DNA of 64,000 bases from UBA11740 sp035635855. Lineage in GTDB: Bacteria; Acidobacteriota; Blastocatellia; Pyrinomonadales; Pyrinomonadaceae. The stretch's first letter is position 1; every line of letters starts with the position of its first letter. This document shows positions 26,264 through 35,310 of the stretch, in pieces. The notes beneath the pieces are model-generated. The model made no database searches, had not been told where the DNA came from, and saw only the letters and a list, made by a program, of their open reading frames with translations. Where the stretch lies: the NCBI GenBank assembly GCA_035635855.1, contig DASQAF010000009.1, positions 744,001 through 808,000 on the forward strand, in the 5' to 3' direction. Position numbers and translations under genes: made by a program.

Positions 26264-27576
26264 CCAAAGGTCTCCCCGTCAGAAGCTGCGTCGGATGCTC
26301 GTGGTTCGAAGTGCGTCGTCCACTCCAGCATCGGTCGCACGACTCCCGGAATCGGCCCACCGTAATCGCCGCGCGCCGAGTCGCCGTCCAAGCTATCGAT
26401 TACCTGAAAAGCGACCGCGTCACGCTCGAAAAAATGAGTCAAAACCGGGCCCATTGTGGTGACTGCGGCGCCCACAATCATGGTTCCCTCTGAGAGAAAG
26501 TTGCCCGGAATCCAGGCCGTGGTTACGTAGCTTCCGATCGGACGAGGCCGCCTATGCCATTCCGGATCTTTGTCGGAGGCCACGAAGGCGTAGAGTCCCT
26601 CTTCGTTGACAAAGTGATAGTTGGGTACCAGGACCCGCCCGGATCTAAGTACCTCGAATTCGATGTCAATGCCAACGGGATGTCTAATATCCACCGCATC
26701 GGTGGTGCGTCCGTCCTCTGTATGCACGCGGACCGAGCGGAGGCGAACAACATCGTCGCCAGGCGCTTTCTCCAAGTCGCGCCACTCGCGCAAAGCAGTC
26801 GTGCCCAAACCGGAGCGCAGATAAGTACCCACGACCACACGTGAGGGTCCGTCGGCCAGTATTCGGCCTTCCTCCATTAAGATCGTACGCTCGCATAATC
26901 GTGTGACCGCCGGCATATTGTGAGAGACAAACAAGACCGTGCGGCCCTGCTCGCCGGCGCTTTGCATCTTGTCCAGGCATTTCTTCTGAAACTGAGCGTC
27001 ACCGACCGCCAGGACTTCGTCTACCACCAGGATCTCAGGATTGAGGTGGGCGGCAACTGCAAAGGCCAGACGCACGTACATCCCGCTGCTGTAGCGCTTG
27101 ACCGGCGTATCGATAAACTTTTCAATCTCAGCAAAGGTGACAATCTCATCAAACTTCTTTTCGATTTCGGCGCGAGCCATGCCCAGGATAGCGCCGTTCA
27201 AAAATATGTTCTCACGCCCTGTCAATTCCGGGTGGAAACCTGTCCCGACTTCCAGAAGGCTCGCGATTCGCCCGTAAAGTTCGGCCCGCCCTGACGTAGG
27301 CTCGGTGATGCGTGAAAGGACTTTAAGCAACGTGCTTTTGCCTGCACCGTTGCGCCCGATAATCCCGACAATTTCACCAGGCAGCACGTCAAAGCTTACG
27401 TCTCTGAGGGCCCAGATTGTGTTGCTCTTCACATTACCGTTTGAGCGGCGCAAACTTCTCAAGGGCGCGCGCACGGCGCCCGTAATTGTCTCGCGCAGAC
27501 TCCCATATGCCGCCCCGCGCTCGCCCAGGTGGTACTCCTTGCTCAAATTCTCGACCCGAACTATCGGCTTCATCAC
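26260..27576 (-). CDS. wzt: ABC transporter ATPase for O-polysaccharide export, with C-terminal extension
   Basis: 438 residues. Residues 1-250 form the ATPase: Walker A GRNGAGKST (74-82), signature RYSSGMYVRLAFAVA, Walker B EILVVDEVLAVGD, His switch FVSHNM. Residues about 265-410 form a beta-rich domain (RSVRVHTEDG, IDIEFEV, PNYHFVNEEGLYAF) matching the Wzt C-terminal carbohydrate-binding domain, which in systems such as E. coli O9a recognises the modified non-reducing end of the glycan. So export here probably depends on a chain-terminating group. Start is GTG at 27576 or the next codon ATG at 27573, right after the Wzm stop; it overlaps rfbF by four bases. Confidence 0.94.
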   Translation of the reverse strand: MMKPIVRVENLSKEYHLGERGAAYGSLRETITGAVRAPLRSLRRSNGNVKSNTIWALRDVSFDVLPGEIVGIIGRNGAGKSTLLKVLSRITEPTSGRAELYGRIASLLEVGTGFHPELTGRENIFLNGAILGMARAEIEKKFDEIVTFAEIEKFIDTPVKRYSSGMYVRLAFAVAAHLNPEILVVDEVLAVGDAQFQKKCLDKMQSAGEQGRTVLFVSHNMPAVTRLCERTILMEEGRILADGPSRVVVGTYLRSGLGTTALREWRDLEKAPGDDVVRLRSVRVHTEDGRTTDAVDIRHPVGIDIEFEVLRSGRVLVPNYHFVNEEGLYAFVASDKDPEWHRRPRPIGSYVTTAWIPGNFLSEGTMIVGAAVTTMGPVLTHFFERDAVAFQVIDSLDGDSARGDYGGPIPGVVRPMLEWTTHFEPRASDAASDGETFG

Positions 27577-28485
27577 TTAAACAATGTCGGCGAAACTCCT
27601 CTCCATACGTTTGAAAGAGTAGGACGAATAGACAAGCAGCAGGAGCCCAATTAATGTTGACACACCGAGCGCAGTCCAGTTGAACGGTTTGCCAAACAAC
27701 GCCGAGCGATAGCCTTCGATAATGCCCGTTACAGGATTAAGCATCAACAGCCAACGATACTTCTGCGGCAGAAAGGACGAAGGGTAAATTACCGGCGACA
27801 CGAACATCCACAACTGGAGAAGAAACGGCAAGGCAAAACGCACGTCCCGGTACTTCACATTCAATGCCGAAAGCCACATTCCCATGCCTAACGCCAACAC
27901 AACTGTCAACATTACCAGCACCGGCAGCATCAGCGCTGTCCAGGCGGGAGCAACGCCGTAGTAGAACATCAAGATAACGAGAATCACAAATGCAATGGCA
28001 AAATCAACAAGCCCCGCCGCCACCGCAGCGCCCGGAATCATCATGCGCGGGAAATAGACTTTGGTGATCAGGTGCGCGCTGCCAACGAGGCTGTTGCCGC
28101 TGGTCGTCAGCGCGTTTGAAAAAAACATCCAGGGCAAGAGTCCCGCGTAGGCGAAGATCGGATAAGGGATGCCACCCGTTTGCGCCTCTATTCCTGCCAG
28201 CTTGCCAAAGAAAAGCGTGAAGATGAGCATGGTGAAGAGCGGTTGGATAATGGCCCATGCTACGCCGAGCGCTGTTTGCTTATAGCGCACCTTAACGTCG
28301 CGCCACGTTAGGAAATAGAGCAATTCGCGATAGTTCCACAAATCGCGAAGATTCAGCGCTACCCATGACTTTGAAGGCTCAATCGTGACGACTGGCTGGT
28401 CAGGCAAGGAGGCGCGCTCGGGTATCTTTGGAGTTACCGTGTCGGTTGCCGTTTGAGATTCTGCGAATAAGGTCTTGGCTGTCAC
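27577..28485 (-). CDS. wzm: ABC transporter permease for O-polysaccharide export
   Basis: A 302-residue inner-membrane permease of the ABC-2 type. A 45-residue cytoplasmic lead is followed by the amphipathic RDVKVRYKQTALG block (62-74) and six hydrophobic segments at about 73-95, 110-130, 155-176, 184-207, 217-238 and 272-290; NPVTGIIEGYR (250-260) is the classical conserved loop. With Wzt it flips the finished lipid-linked glycan across the inner membrane. The start is GTG, with no good ribosome site, and it opens the whole minus-strand cluster. Its promoter should lie in the 448-bp divergent region. Confidence 0.94.
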   Translation of the reverse strand: MTAKTLFAESQTATDTVTPKIPERASLPDQPVVTIEPSKSWVALNLRDLWNYRELLYFLTWRDVKVRYKQTALGVAWAIIQPLFTMLIFTLFFGKLAGIEAQTGGIPYPIFAYAGLLPWMFFSNALTTSGNSLVGSAHLITKVYFPRMMIPGAAVAAGLVDFAIAFVILVILMFYYGVAPAWTALMLPVLVMLTVVLALGMGMWLSALNVKYRDVRFALPFLLQLWMFVSPVIYPSSFLPQKYRWLLMLNPVTGIIEGYRSALFGKPFNWTALGVSTLIGLLLLVYSSYSFKRMERSFADIV

Positions 28486-28933
28486 TGCTTATGCTCGGCG
28501 ACGCGAAGAAGGCGCGCTCACCAAAATGCGTCTCATCATAATCGGTCCGGCATCTTCGATGCGGGGTGGATTCGGAAGTCACCCAGTCTAGCAGGAGCTC
28601 AGGTTCGCGGACAACTACTCGTTAGACGTCGGTGCGCCAGGTAATTGTCGGTCGCTCTCTGTTAAAGGCGCCGGGATCTGTCCTTATCTCTTCCCCAAAC
28701 TTGAGAAGCGTTGAGGCGTGGTGCCGATTACCTTTGAGCTCAGCAAACGCTCATCAAAGAATTTGCCGAACCGAGAGACTTACGCTGTTCCAGTTGGATT
28801 GCTTGCTCACTCTATCCCGCCAGCGCGCCAGATTTTCCGGGCTTGGCTTTCCAACACGGAGGGGTTATCCCATATACTACTCCCCTTCGAGTTGCCTGTT
28901 CGGGCCAGAGCCAGGCGCGGATTTCGTGACCCT
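28486..28933. promoter_or_regulatory. Divergent intergenic region between wzm and rfbB
   Basis: 448 bp without a supportable gene, separating the minus-strand export/sugar cluster from plus-strand rfbB-rfbD. On the plus strand there is a weak sigma70-like pair, TTGGCT (28843-28848) and TATCCC (28866-28871) with a 17-bp spacer; TATACT at 28873-28878 is an alternative -10 without a good -35. On the minus strand I could not single out a promoter for wzm. An open plus-strand frame continues upstream from rfbB, but its translation has no SDR character, so it is not taken as coding. Confidence 0.4.
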
Positions 28934-29959
28934 ATGCAGAAGTACTTTATCACCGGGGGTGCAGGCTTCATCGGCTCAGCTTTTGTCAGGCTGGCTCTAG
29001 CCGAGATGCCGGAGTGTGAAGTCACTAACTTCGACGCCCTCACCTACGCGGGAAACCCTGACAATCTGGAAGGCCTGAATGAACGGGCTCATCACTTTGT
29101 GCACGGCAACATCGCGGATCGGAGCGCGGTGATCGCGGCGTTGGACGAGGGAACAGACGCGATGATCAACTTTGCCGCTGAGTCACATGTAGACCGAAGC
29201 ATTGCCTCAGCCGACGAGTTCATCAAGACCAATGTGCTGGGGACCCAGGTGTTATTGGACTGTGCCCGTGAGCGCGGCGTGCGCCGCTTTGTGCAGATTT
29301 CGACCGACGAAGTAATGGGCAGCTTGCCGGAAACCGAGGACGGATTTTTCCGGGAAAACTCTCCTTTTGAACCGAATAGTCCTTATGCCGCTTCAAAGGC
29401 TGCCGCCGAGCACCTGGTGCGCGCCGCGCATCACACCTTCGGACTGGACACAGTGATCACCCGGTGCGGAAATAATTACGGTCCGCGTCAGTTTCCGGAA
29501 AAATTTCTACCGCTCTTACTGCTCAATGCCCTGAAGGACGATCCGATTCCGGTTTATGGCGACGGACTTAACGTGCGTGATTGGATTTATGTGGAGGATC
29601 ATTGCCGCGCGATTTTGCGGGTTTTGGAAAGTGGCCGAGCCGGCGCGGTTTACAACATCGGCGCCCGGAACCAGCGGCGTAATCTGGATGTCGCCCGGAG
29701 CCTGCTCGATCTCCTGGGAAAACCGCACTCACTGCTGCGCTTTGTGAAAGATCGCCCCGGTCACGACCGGCGTTATGCTATCGATCCATCATTGGTCGAG
29801 TCTGAGTTGGGATGGCGCCCGCGTGAAAACTGGGAAAGCGGTTTGCGCAAAACGATCGATTGGTACGAGGCCAACGCGGACTGGGTCAGCCGCGTTACCG
29901 GCGGCGCTTATCGGGAATACTATACACGTCAATACGGCGCGGAGGTCAGTGTGCAGTGA
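28934..29959 (+). CDS. rfbB: dTDP-glucose 4,6-dehydratase
   Basis: Makes dTDP-4-keto-6-deoxyglucose. Seen in 341 residues: YFITGGAGFIGSAFV with G8-G14, NFDALTYAGN (32-41), NFAAESHVDRSI (79-90), catalytic T124-D125-E126 in QISTDEVMGS, Y151/K155 in SPYAASKAAAEH, and RCGNNYGPRQFPEKF. The start at ATG 28934 puts the Rossmann strand at residue 4 as in all RfbB; the frame is open further upstream but that part is unrelated in character. No clear ribosome site is seen before it. It overlaps rfbD by four bases. The usual thymidylyltransferase gene rfbA is not in the window. Confidence 0.94.
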   Translation: MQKYFITGGAGFIGSAFVRLALAEMPECEVTNFDALTYAGNPDNLEGLNERAHHFVHGNIADRSAVIAALDEGTDAMINFAAESHVDRSIASADEFIKTNVLGTQVLLDCARERGVRRFVQISTDEVMGSLPETEDGFFRENSPFEPNSPYAASKAAAEHLVRAAHHTFGLDTVITRCGNNYGPRQFPEKFLPLLLLNALKDDPIPVYGDGLNVRDWIYVEDHCRAILRVLESGRAGAVYNIGARNQRRNLDVARSLLDLLGKPHSLLRFVKDRPGHDRRYAIDPSLVESELGWRPRENWESGLRKTIDWYEANADWVSRVTGGAYREYYTRQYGAEVSVQ

Positions 29960-30840
29960 AAGCAATGATTACGGGCGCCGCGGGTTTGGTTGGTCGCGCG
30001 GTTGCTGAAGCCTGGGCCCGTGCAGGTGATCAGATCGTTGGATTCGATCATGCGGCGCTGGATATCACGGACGAGCAGGAGGTATACGCGACCATCGAAC
30101 GCGAGCGTCCGGAAGTCCTGATCAACTGTGCCGCCTGGACTGATGTTGATGGATGTGAACTCAATCCTGAACGCGCCCAGACGGTGAATGCGCGAGGGCC
30201 GCATTTGCTCGCGCGGGCTTGTCGCCGCGCAGGAGCGCTGCTAATCACGATTTCGACTGACTATGTCTTTGACGGCGAGAAGGACGGTTTCTATACCCAG
30301 CGCGATCAGCCGAATCCGCAAAGCGCTTATGCGGTTTCGAAGTTAGCAGGTGAACGACTTGCGCAAACCGCCTGGGCCCGCACGATCGTCGTGCGCAGTG
30401 GATATATCTTTGGCCACGGCGGAACGAACTTTCTCAGTTCGATCGTAGAGCGAGCCCAGCGCGGCGAACGTTTGCGGGCCATTAACGATTCGTATGGCAC
30501 GCCCACCTATGCTCCGCATCTCGCCGATCGTCTTCGGCAGCTGGCGCAACTCGACTTGCCGGGCACTTATCATGTGGTGAATTCCGGCGCCGGCGCCAGC
30601 TTTGAAGATTTTGCGCGTTTGGCGCTTGCGTATGCCGGACTGGAGATCGACTTGGTTGAGGGGGTTAGTATGCGCACGCTGACCCGGCCGGCGCCGCGGC
30701 CTCAGAATTCGCGGCTCCGGTGCCTGCTTTCGGAAGCCATCGGCCTCGCCGAGATGCCCTCCTGGAAGTCAGGGGTGCGTGATTTTGTAGCCACCGGCCC
30801 GGCCGCAGCGACGGCGGGGGCTTCGCCTACCCTCATTTGA
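29956..30840 (+). CDS. rfbD: dTDP-4-dehydrorhamnose reductase
   Basis: Last step to dTDP-L-rhamnose, reducing the 4-keto group with NAD(P)H. Seen in 294 residues: MITGAAGLVGRAV near the N-terminus, FDHAALDITD (30-39), NCAAWTDVDGCE (57-68), TISTDYVFDG (98-107), catalytic Y125/K129 in SAYAVSKLAGE, and RSGYIFG. I chose GTG at 29956, which overlaps the rfbB stop (GTGA) and has GGAGG ten bases upstream; the next ATG at 29965 is too far from that site. The pair rfbB-rfbD is an operon. The 3,5-epimerase needed between them may be the gene at 22513. Confidence 0.92.
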   Translation: MKAMITGAAGLVGRAVAEAWARAGDQIVGFDHAALDITDEQEVYATIERERPEVLINCAAWTDVDGCELNPERAQTVNARGPHLLARACRRAGALLITISTDYVFDGEKDGFYTQRDQPNPQSAYAVSKLAGERLAQTAWARTIVVRSGYIFGHGGTNFLSSIVERAQRGERLRAINDSYGTPTYAPHLADRLRQLAQLDLPGTYHVVNSGAGASFEDFARLALAYAGLEIDLVEGVSMRTLTRPAPRPQNSRLRCLLSEAIGLAEMPSWKSGVRDFVATGPAAATAGASPTLI

Positions 30841-30841
30841 C

Positions 30842-30869
30842 TTGCCTGAGGACGAACGTCTGTTATCAT
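30842..30869 (+). promoter_or_regulatory. Predicted sigma70-like promoter for the tyrosine autokinase gene
   Basis: TTGCCT (30842-30847), 16-bp spacer, TATCAT (30864-30869), starting just after the rfbD stop and about 58 bp before the kinase ATG. Four of six bases fit at -35 and five of six at -10 against the E. coli consensus. It would allow the kinase to be expressed separately from rfbBD. Confidence 0.5.
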
Positions 30870-30927
30870 GTTCGATCTGCACGATCGCTAGACAGGGACT
30901 AAAAGCAGGAAATTAGGTTTTTTAACT

Positions 30928-33312
30928 ATGATTCAAGATGAACGTCTTATTCCGGCCAACCGTAACTTAGATCGAACGCTGACTGATCTTGCTCAGTCAA
31001 AGCCATACGGGAAGTATGACAAATATACCGGCGCGCAGACTGAGACAAATTTGCGCGAATACTTCTTTGTAGTTCTAAAGCGCAAATGGCTGATCTTGAG
31101 TCTGGTGCTGGTGGTGACGTCGCTGGTAACGGTACAAGCATATCGACAGCCCTCGATATATGAAGGAGCAACTACGATACGCATCGAAGCCAAGCCGCAG
31201 AGTCCTCTGCAGACGGGAGGGATTATCATCAACACTGCCCCTGATCCTAGTTTTTGGAACACTCAACTCAAGTTGTTGGAAAACCCTTCGCTCGCGCGCC
31301 AGGTAATTCTGACTCTGAACCTTCAGAAGGACCCCGCATTTGTCGGAGGTCAGGCGCAGAGCAGCATCTTCGCTTCGCTTAAGCGAATATTCTCACGCGA
31401 TAAGCCGGTTGTTCCTGCTACCTCTTCAGGGACTGAGAATCAACCGGTCGGCGAAGAACAAATGAAAGAGCGGCAATTCACGGCGGAGGAATTGGCCGGT
31501 CTTGAGCCGTACGAAGACGCAATTACCGGCAACCTGACTGTCGAGCCCGTCATTGGTACTAATTTGGTGAACATCAGGTACCGACATACCAATCCGGCTT
31601 TGGCGCAGAAGATCGCCAACACGCTGGCCGACGTTTTTGTCACCAACAATCTCGAACGCCAGGAGTTGGGAAACAGCAAGGCTGAGACTCTGCTGATGCA
31701 GGAGATTGCCAAGTATCAGGACAAGATCAAAAGAGAAGGCGATGCGCGCTTTGCTTTCGCCAGAGACAACGACCTGCCGCTTGATAACACGCTGGGGAAT
31801 AATCTGGAGCAGGTCCGCGCCCAAACCTACAGTCAACAGCTTCTGACGGCTGAGAACGAGCGCCGTAACAAGTTGGCTGCTTATGAAGCAGCAAAGAATG
31901 CTGCTGATCCTTTTTCCAACCCAACAGTTCAGAAAGACGAACGTATTATTGAGCTGCGCAAGAAGCTCAGCGACTTACGGGATAAAGAGACGGCCTTACT
32001 CCAAAAATACACACCCGAGTGGCCGGACGTTAAGCAGATTCAGGCCCAAATCAAACAAGTGGAAGGAGAGCTGGCCCAGGCCCCGAAAGAAGTTATGGCC
32101 TCGATGAAGGCCGCCGCCGACGCGGCGGAAAAACAACAAAAGAGCCTTGAGACTTCATACATCAAGGCGCACAACGTTACCACCCAGCAAACGAAGAACA
32201 TCGTCCAACTGGCGGCGATGACTCAGGAATTGACGACCGATCAACAATACCTGAACACACTGTTGCAAAAACGGCGGGAGTTAAGTGCGACCAGCGGCCA
32301 GGGTGGCACCAGTGTTTCAGTTTCCAACTATGGCCGGTTGCCGCGCGAGCCGGTGGGACCAGCGAGACTGCGCAACATAGTGATCGCTTTCATCCTGGCT
32401 CTGAGCGCAGGCATTGGTTTGGCCTTCCTGCTCGACTTTCTTGATGACACTGTCAAAACCGTTGACGATGTCGATCGTTATATTCACCTTCCGGCCCTGG
32501 CGTTGATACCCGCCGCTCGTAGTGAGAAGGGTCTGCGAGGTGAGCCGGCGCCCAATCCGAATGACGCGACCGCGCTGGCAATGGTCACTGACGTGAGATC
32601 GCCTATTGCCGAGTCGTATCGTCATTTGCGCACTTCTCTCCTGCTTTCATCTGCCGGGACGCCGCCCAGGACGATTCTCGTGACCTCGAGTCAGCCATCG
32701 GAAGGCAAGACCACCACGGCGATCAATACCGCGTTTATGCTGGCGCAAACCGGCGCCCAGGTGCTTATTATTGATTGCGACCTGCGCCGCCCGCGATTAC
32801 ACGCGCACTTCAATTTATCGAATGTTCGCGGTCTTACGAATTGTCTTTCCGGTGAATCAAACGACCTTGATAGTTTGATTCAGACCTATGACAAGCAGCC
32901 AAATCTAAAGCTGATGCCCTCGGGTCCGATACCTCCGAACCCCGCCGAACTGCTGGGCTCGGAAGAAATGCGCAAGCTGCTGGTTACCTTGAGCGGGAAA
33001 TTCACTCACATCATTGTGGATTCTCCGCCGGCCATTTCGTTCACGGACGCGTCGATCCTGTCGACATTTGTTGATGGAGTGATTCTCGTGGTTCATGGTG
33101 GACGCAGTTCACGGGCGGTAGTCCGACGCGCCAAACAACAGTTGCTTGACGTGGGTGCGCACATCTTCGGCGTGGTACTCAACAACGTTAAGATCGAATC
33201 GCACGATTACTATTATGCCGGATACTATTCCGGCTATTACCGGTCCGACTATTACAACGACGAAGAAGATGGCGCTGCCGCCGACCAGAACACCACGCCG
33301 GCTTCGAGCTAA
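30928..33312 (+). CDS. Wzc-like polysaccharide co-polymerase and BY-type tyrosine autokinase
   Basis: 794 residues, inner membrane. Order: cytoplasmic lead, first membrane segment (about 52-72, WLILSLVLVVTSLVTVQ), a long periplasmic Wzz-type region with coiled-coil helices (about 230-450), PREPVGPARLRN before the second membrane segment (about 481-505), then a cytoplasmic BY-kinase: Walker A SQPSEGKTTT (about 589-598), Walker A' IIDCDLRRPR (about 613-622), Walker B HIIVDSPPA (about 693-701). The tail has about nine Tyr within 20 residues (DYYYAGYYSGYYRSDYY), the autophosphorylation cluster. Family role: control of chain length and export of capsule or EPS. No Wza, Wzy or partner phosphatase is visible nearby. 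Confidence 0.94.
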   Translation: MIQDERLIPANRNLDRTLTDLAQSKPYGKYDKYTGAQTETNLREYFFVVLKRKWLILSLVLVVTSLVTVQAYRQPSIYEGATTIRIEAKPQSPLQTGGIIINTAPDPSFWNTQLKLLENPSLARQVILTLNLQKDPAFVGGQAQSSIFASLKRIFSRDKPVVPATSSGTENQPVGEEQMKERQFTAEELAGLEPYEDAITGNLTVEPVIGTNLVNIRYRHTNPALAQKIANTLADVFVTNNLERQELGNSKAETLLMQEIAKYQDKIKREGDARFAFARDNDLPLDNTLGNNLEQVRAQTYSQQLLTAENERRNKLAAYEAAKNAADPFSNPTVQKDERIIELRKKLSDLRDKETALLQKYTPEWPDVKQIQAQIKQVEGELAQAPKEVMASMKAAADAAEKQQKSLETSYIKAHNVTTQQTKNIVQLAAMTQELTTDQQYLNTLLQKRRELSATSGQGGTSVSVSNYGRLPREPVGPARLRNIVIAFILALSAGIGLAFLLDFLDDTVKTVDDVDRYIHLPALALIPAARSEKGLRGEPAPNPNDATALAMVTDVRSPIAESYRHLRTSLLLSSAGTPPRTILVTSSQPSEGKTTTAINTAFMLAQTGAQVLIIDCDLRRPRLHAHFNLSNVRGLTNCLSGESNDLDSLIQTYDKQPNLKLMPSGPIPPNPAELLGSEEMRKLLVTLSGKFTHIIVDSPPAISFTDASILSTFVDGVILVVHGGRSSRAVVRRAKQQLLDVGAHIFGVVLNNVKIESHDYYYAGYYSGYYRSDYYNDEEDGAAADQNTTPASS

Positions 33313-33434
33313 TTACCGCCAACCGCAAATCGGCGCGTATCGGGCGCGGACTTGATGGTGGGAGTAGCGCCGGCCGATCGTTCGGACCCCGACGCAACCT
33401 GATGCTGAGCGTTTGATCCGTTGCCTTCCGATTC

Positions 33435-33917
33435 ATGTCTCAACAGTTTTGTGTAATCGCTCCCGACGTTAAGCTCGGCCGCGATGTAATCATTTACAAC
33501 TTCGTTAACCTTTACGGTTGTGAAATCGGCGATGGCAGCAGGATTGGGTCGTTCGTCGAGATTCAAAAAGGCTCCCGCGTAGGCCGCAACTGCAAAATCT
33601 CGAGCCACACCTTTATCTGTGAAGGCGTTACGATCGAGGACGAAGTTTTTGTCGGGCACGGCGTCATCTTCATTAACGACAAGTATCCGCGCGCCACCAG
33701 CCCAGGCGGCGCCTTACAAAGTGACGCGGACTGGCAGGTCGTTCCTACCGTCGTCAAGCGCGGCGCCAGCATCGGCAGCGGTGTAACCATCTTGTGCGGG
33801 GTGACCATCGGTGAGGGCGCGCTGGTCGGCGCGGGCGCAGTAGTAACTGACGACGTGCCCGCGAATGCCACCGTGGCAGGCAATCCAGCGCGAGCACTGG
33901 AGCGCAAACAAGGGTAA
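33435..33917 (+). CDS. Hexapeptide N-acetyltransferase, WlbB/WbpD/FdtC-like
   Basis: A 160-residue left-handed beta-helix acetyltransferase. Seen: hexapeptide turns from residue 8 (VKLGRDVIIYNFVNLYGCEIGDG), VEIQKGSRVGRNCKI, FICEGVTIEDEVFVGHG with the likely catalytic His, FINDKYPRA, then VVKRGASIGSGVTILCGVTIGEGALVGAGAVV and the end VAGNPARAL. The block VGHGVIFINDKYPRA is the one I associate with WlbB/WbpD and QdtC/FdtC, which acetylate a 3-amino group. Partners would be the Gfo/Idh (17735) and WbpE-like aminotransferase (13986) of the divergent cluster. It stands alone 122 bp after the kinase gene. Confidence 0.88.
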   Translation: MSQQFCVIAPDVKLGRDVIIYNFVNLYGCEIGDGSRIGSFVEIQKGSRVGRNCKISSHTFICEGVTIEDEVFVGHGVIFINDKYPRATSPGGALQSDADWQVVPTVVKRGASIGSGVTILCGVTIGEGALVGAGAVVTDDVPANATVAGNPARALERKQG

Positions 33918-33960
33918 AGCCAGAAACAAGGATAACGGGTTGGCGTCTTAGGCGAAACGT

Positions 33961-35247
33961 TCAGGACTGTGCGGCTTTGGCTGAAGCTGAATTGTTGGCC
34001 CAGGGATGATGTGCGCCAGGGGTCAAAGTCGAAGCACTGCCGTTATTCGTTATGCGATGGTATGTCTCAAGCATCAAGGGCACAACGACCGCGGGAGAAA
34101 ACAGCCTCTGATATCTCTCTTTGGCGGCCGCGCCCATTCGCTTCCGAAGTCCTTCATCCAGAGCCAACCGCAGCATCGCTTCAGTCAGGGCGCGTTTATC
34201 ACCGGCCGGCACCAGGATGCCTGATTCCTCTCCGATCATATCGGGAATTCCACCAACTTCCGAGGCGATGATCGGTTTGCCGCAGGCCATGGCTTCGACA
34301 ATGCTGTTCGGAGTGCCTTCGGTGAAAGACGGCATCACGAAGACGTCCAGACTTTCCATGAACGCGCGACACTCTTCGGGATGCGTATAGACCCCGTGAT
34401 AGCGATAACGGCTGGCGACGTCCAACGCTTTGGCGCGCGCCGCGATCTTTTGTCGCTGCGAACCATCGCCGGCAATATTCAGACAGATGTCCCGGCACTG
34501 CTGGTAAGCCACGCCAAAAGCCTCCATCAAAACCATCGGGCCTTTCAATTCCTCCATCCGCGCCGCAAAGCCGAAAGTGATCTTCCCGGGCGCCGGCTGG
34601 TGTGGCTTGCGACCGTTGACGAATTCGTCCGACATGATGGGCAGGATGGAAAGAGCTCTTGGGTCCGGCAACTTCTCGCGACAGTGCTCGATCAGTTTAG
34701 GAGAAAGGGCAGCGATCTCTGCGCAAAGGGGAAGCACCGAAGTGAATTGTTCATAGTAAGATTCAAAGTCCGGCGGATGATAAGGAATTCCCAGCTCCTG
34801 ATAGATCACCGGGATGCCCGCGTCATGGCCGGCCTGGATCATGACCATGGCACTTGGGTCGGGAGTCATCACGTGAATCAAATCGGCTTTTTGCTTTTCC
34901 ATGAACTCGCGGCACTGGCGAGAATAACGAGTGGCCAATCTTGTCACCAGACGCAGAGACCGCCTGCGAATAAATTGCTTTGAGCCCGGGAAGGTATTGA
35001 ACATCTTATAAGCCAGCTTGCGACCGGCGCCCATCGAAGTGTGCGCCAGATTCGAAGCGATCCAGGAAACAGGCACGCCGGCTTCAAGCAGTCGCTGATA
35101 GTACTGATCTTCCTCGGCGTGAAGATACATCAAGAGCACCGAGACATGGTGTCCCGCTTTTTGCAATTGCGAGGCGTAAGTGACCAGCGTTTCATCTGAA
35201 CCGCTGATCGGCCCATATATTTGACCTTTGCAGAGGATAATCCGCAT
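33961..35247 (-). CDS. GT4-family glycosyltransferase
   Basis: A 428-residue GT-B enzyme. Seen: N-terminal RIILCKGQIYGPISGSDETLVTYASQL with the glycine-rich acceptor loop, LIHVMTPDPSAMVMIQAGHDAGIPVIY, donor-domain start ITFGFAARMEELKGPMVLMEAF, YHGVYTHPEECRAFME and the EX7E pair E310/E318 in SFTEGTPNSIVEAMACGKP. A 20-residue Ala/Asn-rich tail follows the last helix. It is convergent with the acetyltransferase gene (43 bp between stops) and forms a pair with the GT2 gene 63 bp upstream. Sugar specificity unknown. Confidence 0.9.
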   Translation of the reverse strand: MRIILCKGQIYGPISGSDETLVTYASQLQKAGHHVSVLLMYLHAEEDQYYQRLLEAGVPVSWIASNLAHTSMGAGRKLAYKMFNTFPGSKQFIRRRSLRLVTRLATRYSRQCREFMEKQKADLIHVMTPDPSAMVMIQAGHDAGIPVIYQELGIPYHPPDFESYYEQFTSVLPLCAEIAALSPKLIEHCREKLPDPRALSILPIMSDEFVNGRKPHQPAPGKITFGFAARMEELKGPMVLMEAFGVAYQQCRDICLNIAGDGSQRQKIAARAKALDVASRYRYHGVYTHPEECRAFMESLDVFVMPSFTEGTPNSIVEAMACGKPIIASEVGGIPDMIGEESGILVPAGDKRALTEAMLRLALDEGLRKRMGAAAKERYQRLFSPAVVVPLMLETYHRITNNGSASTLTPGAHHPWANNSASAKAAQS

Positions 35248-35310
35248 GTGTTTCTTATCTTACCGTCATCGTGCTCCCGGTCCAACTCCTGGTCAAATCG
35301 GATTTGAACG

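Noticed and set aside
28718..28933. N-terminal extension of rfbB
   Set aside because: The 72 extra residues precede a complete RfbB N-terminus and resemble no known extension; taken as non-coding.
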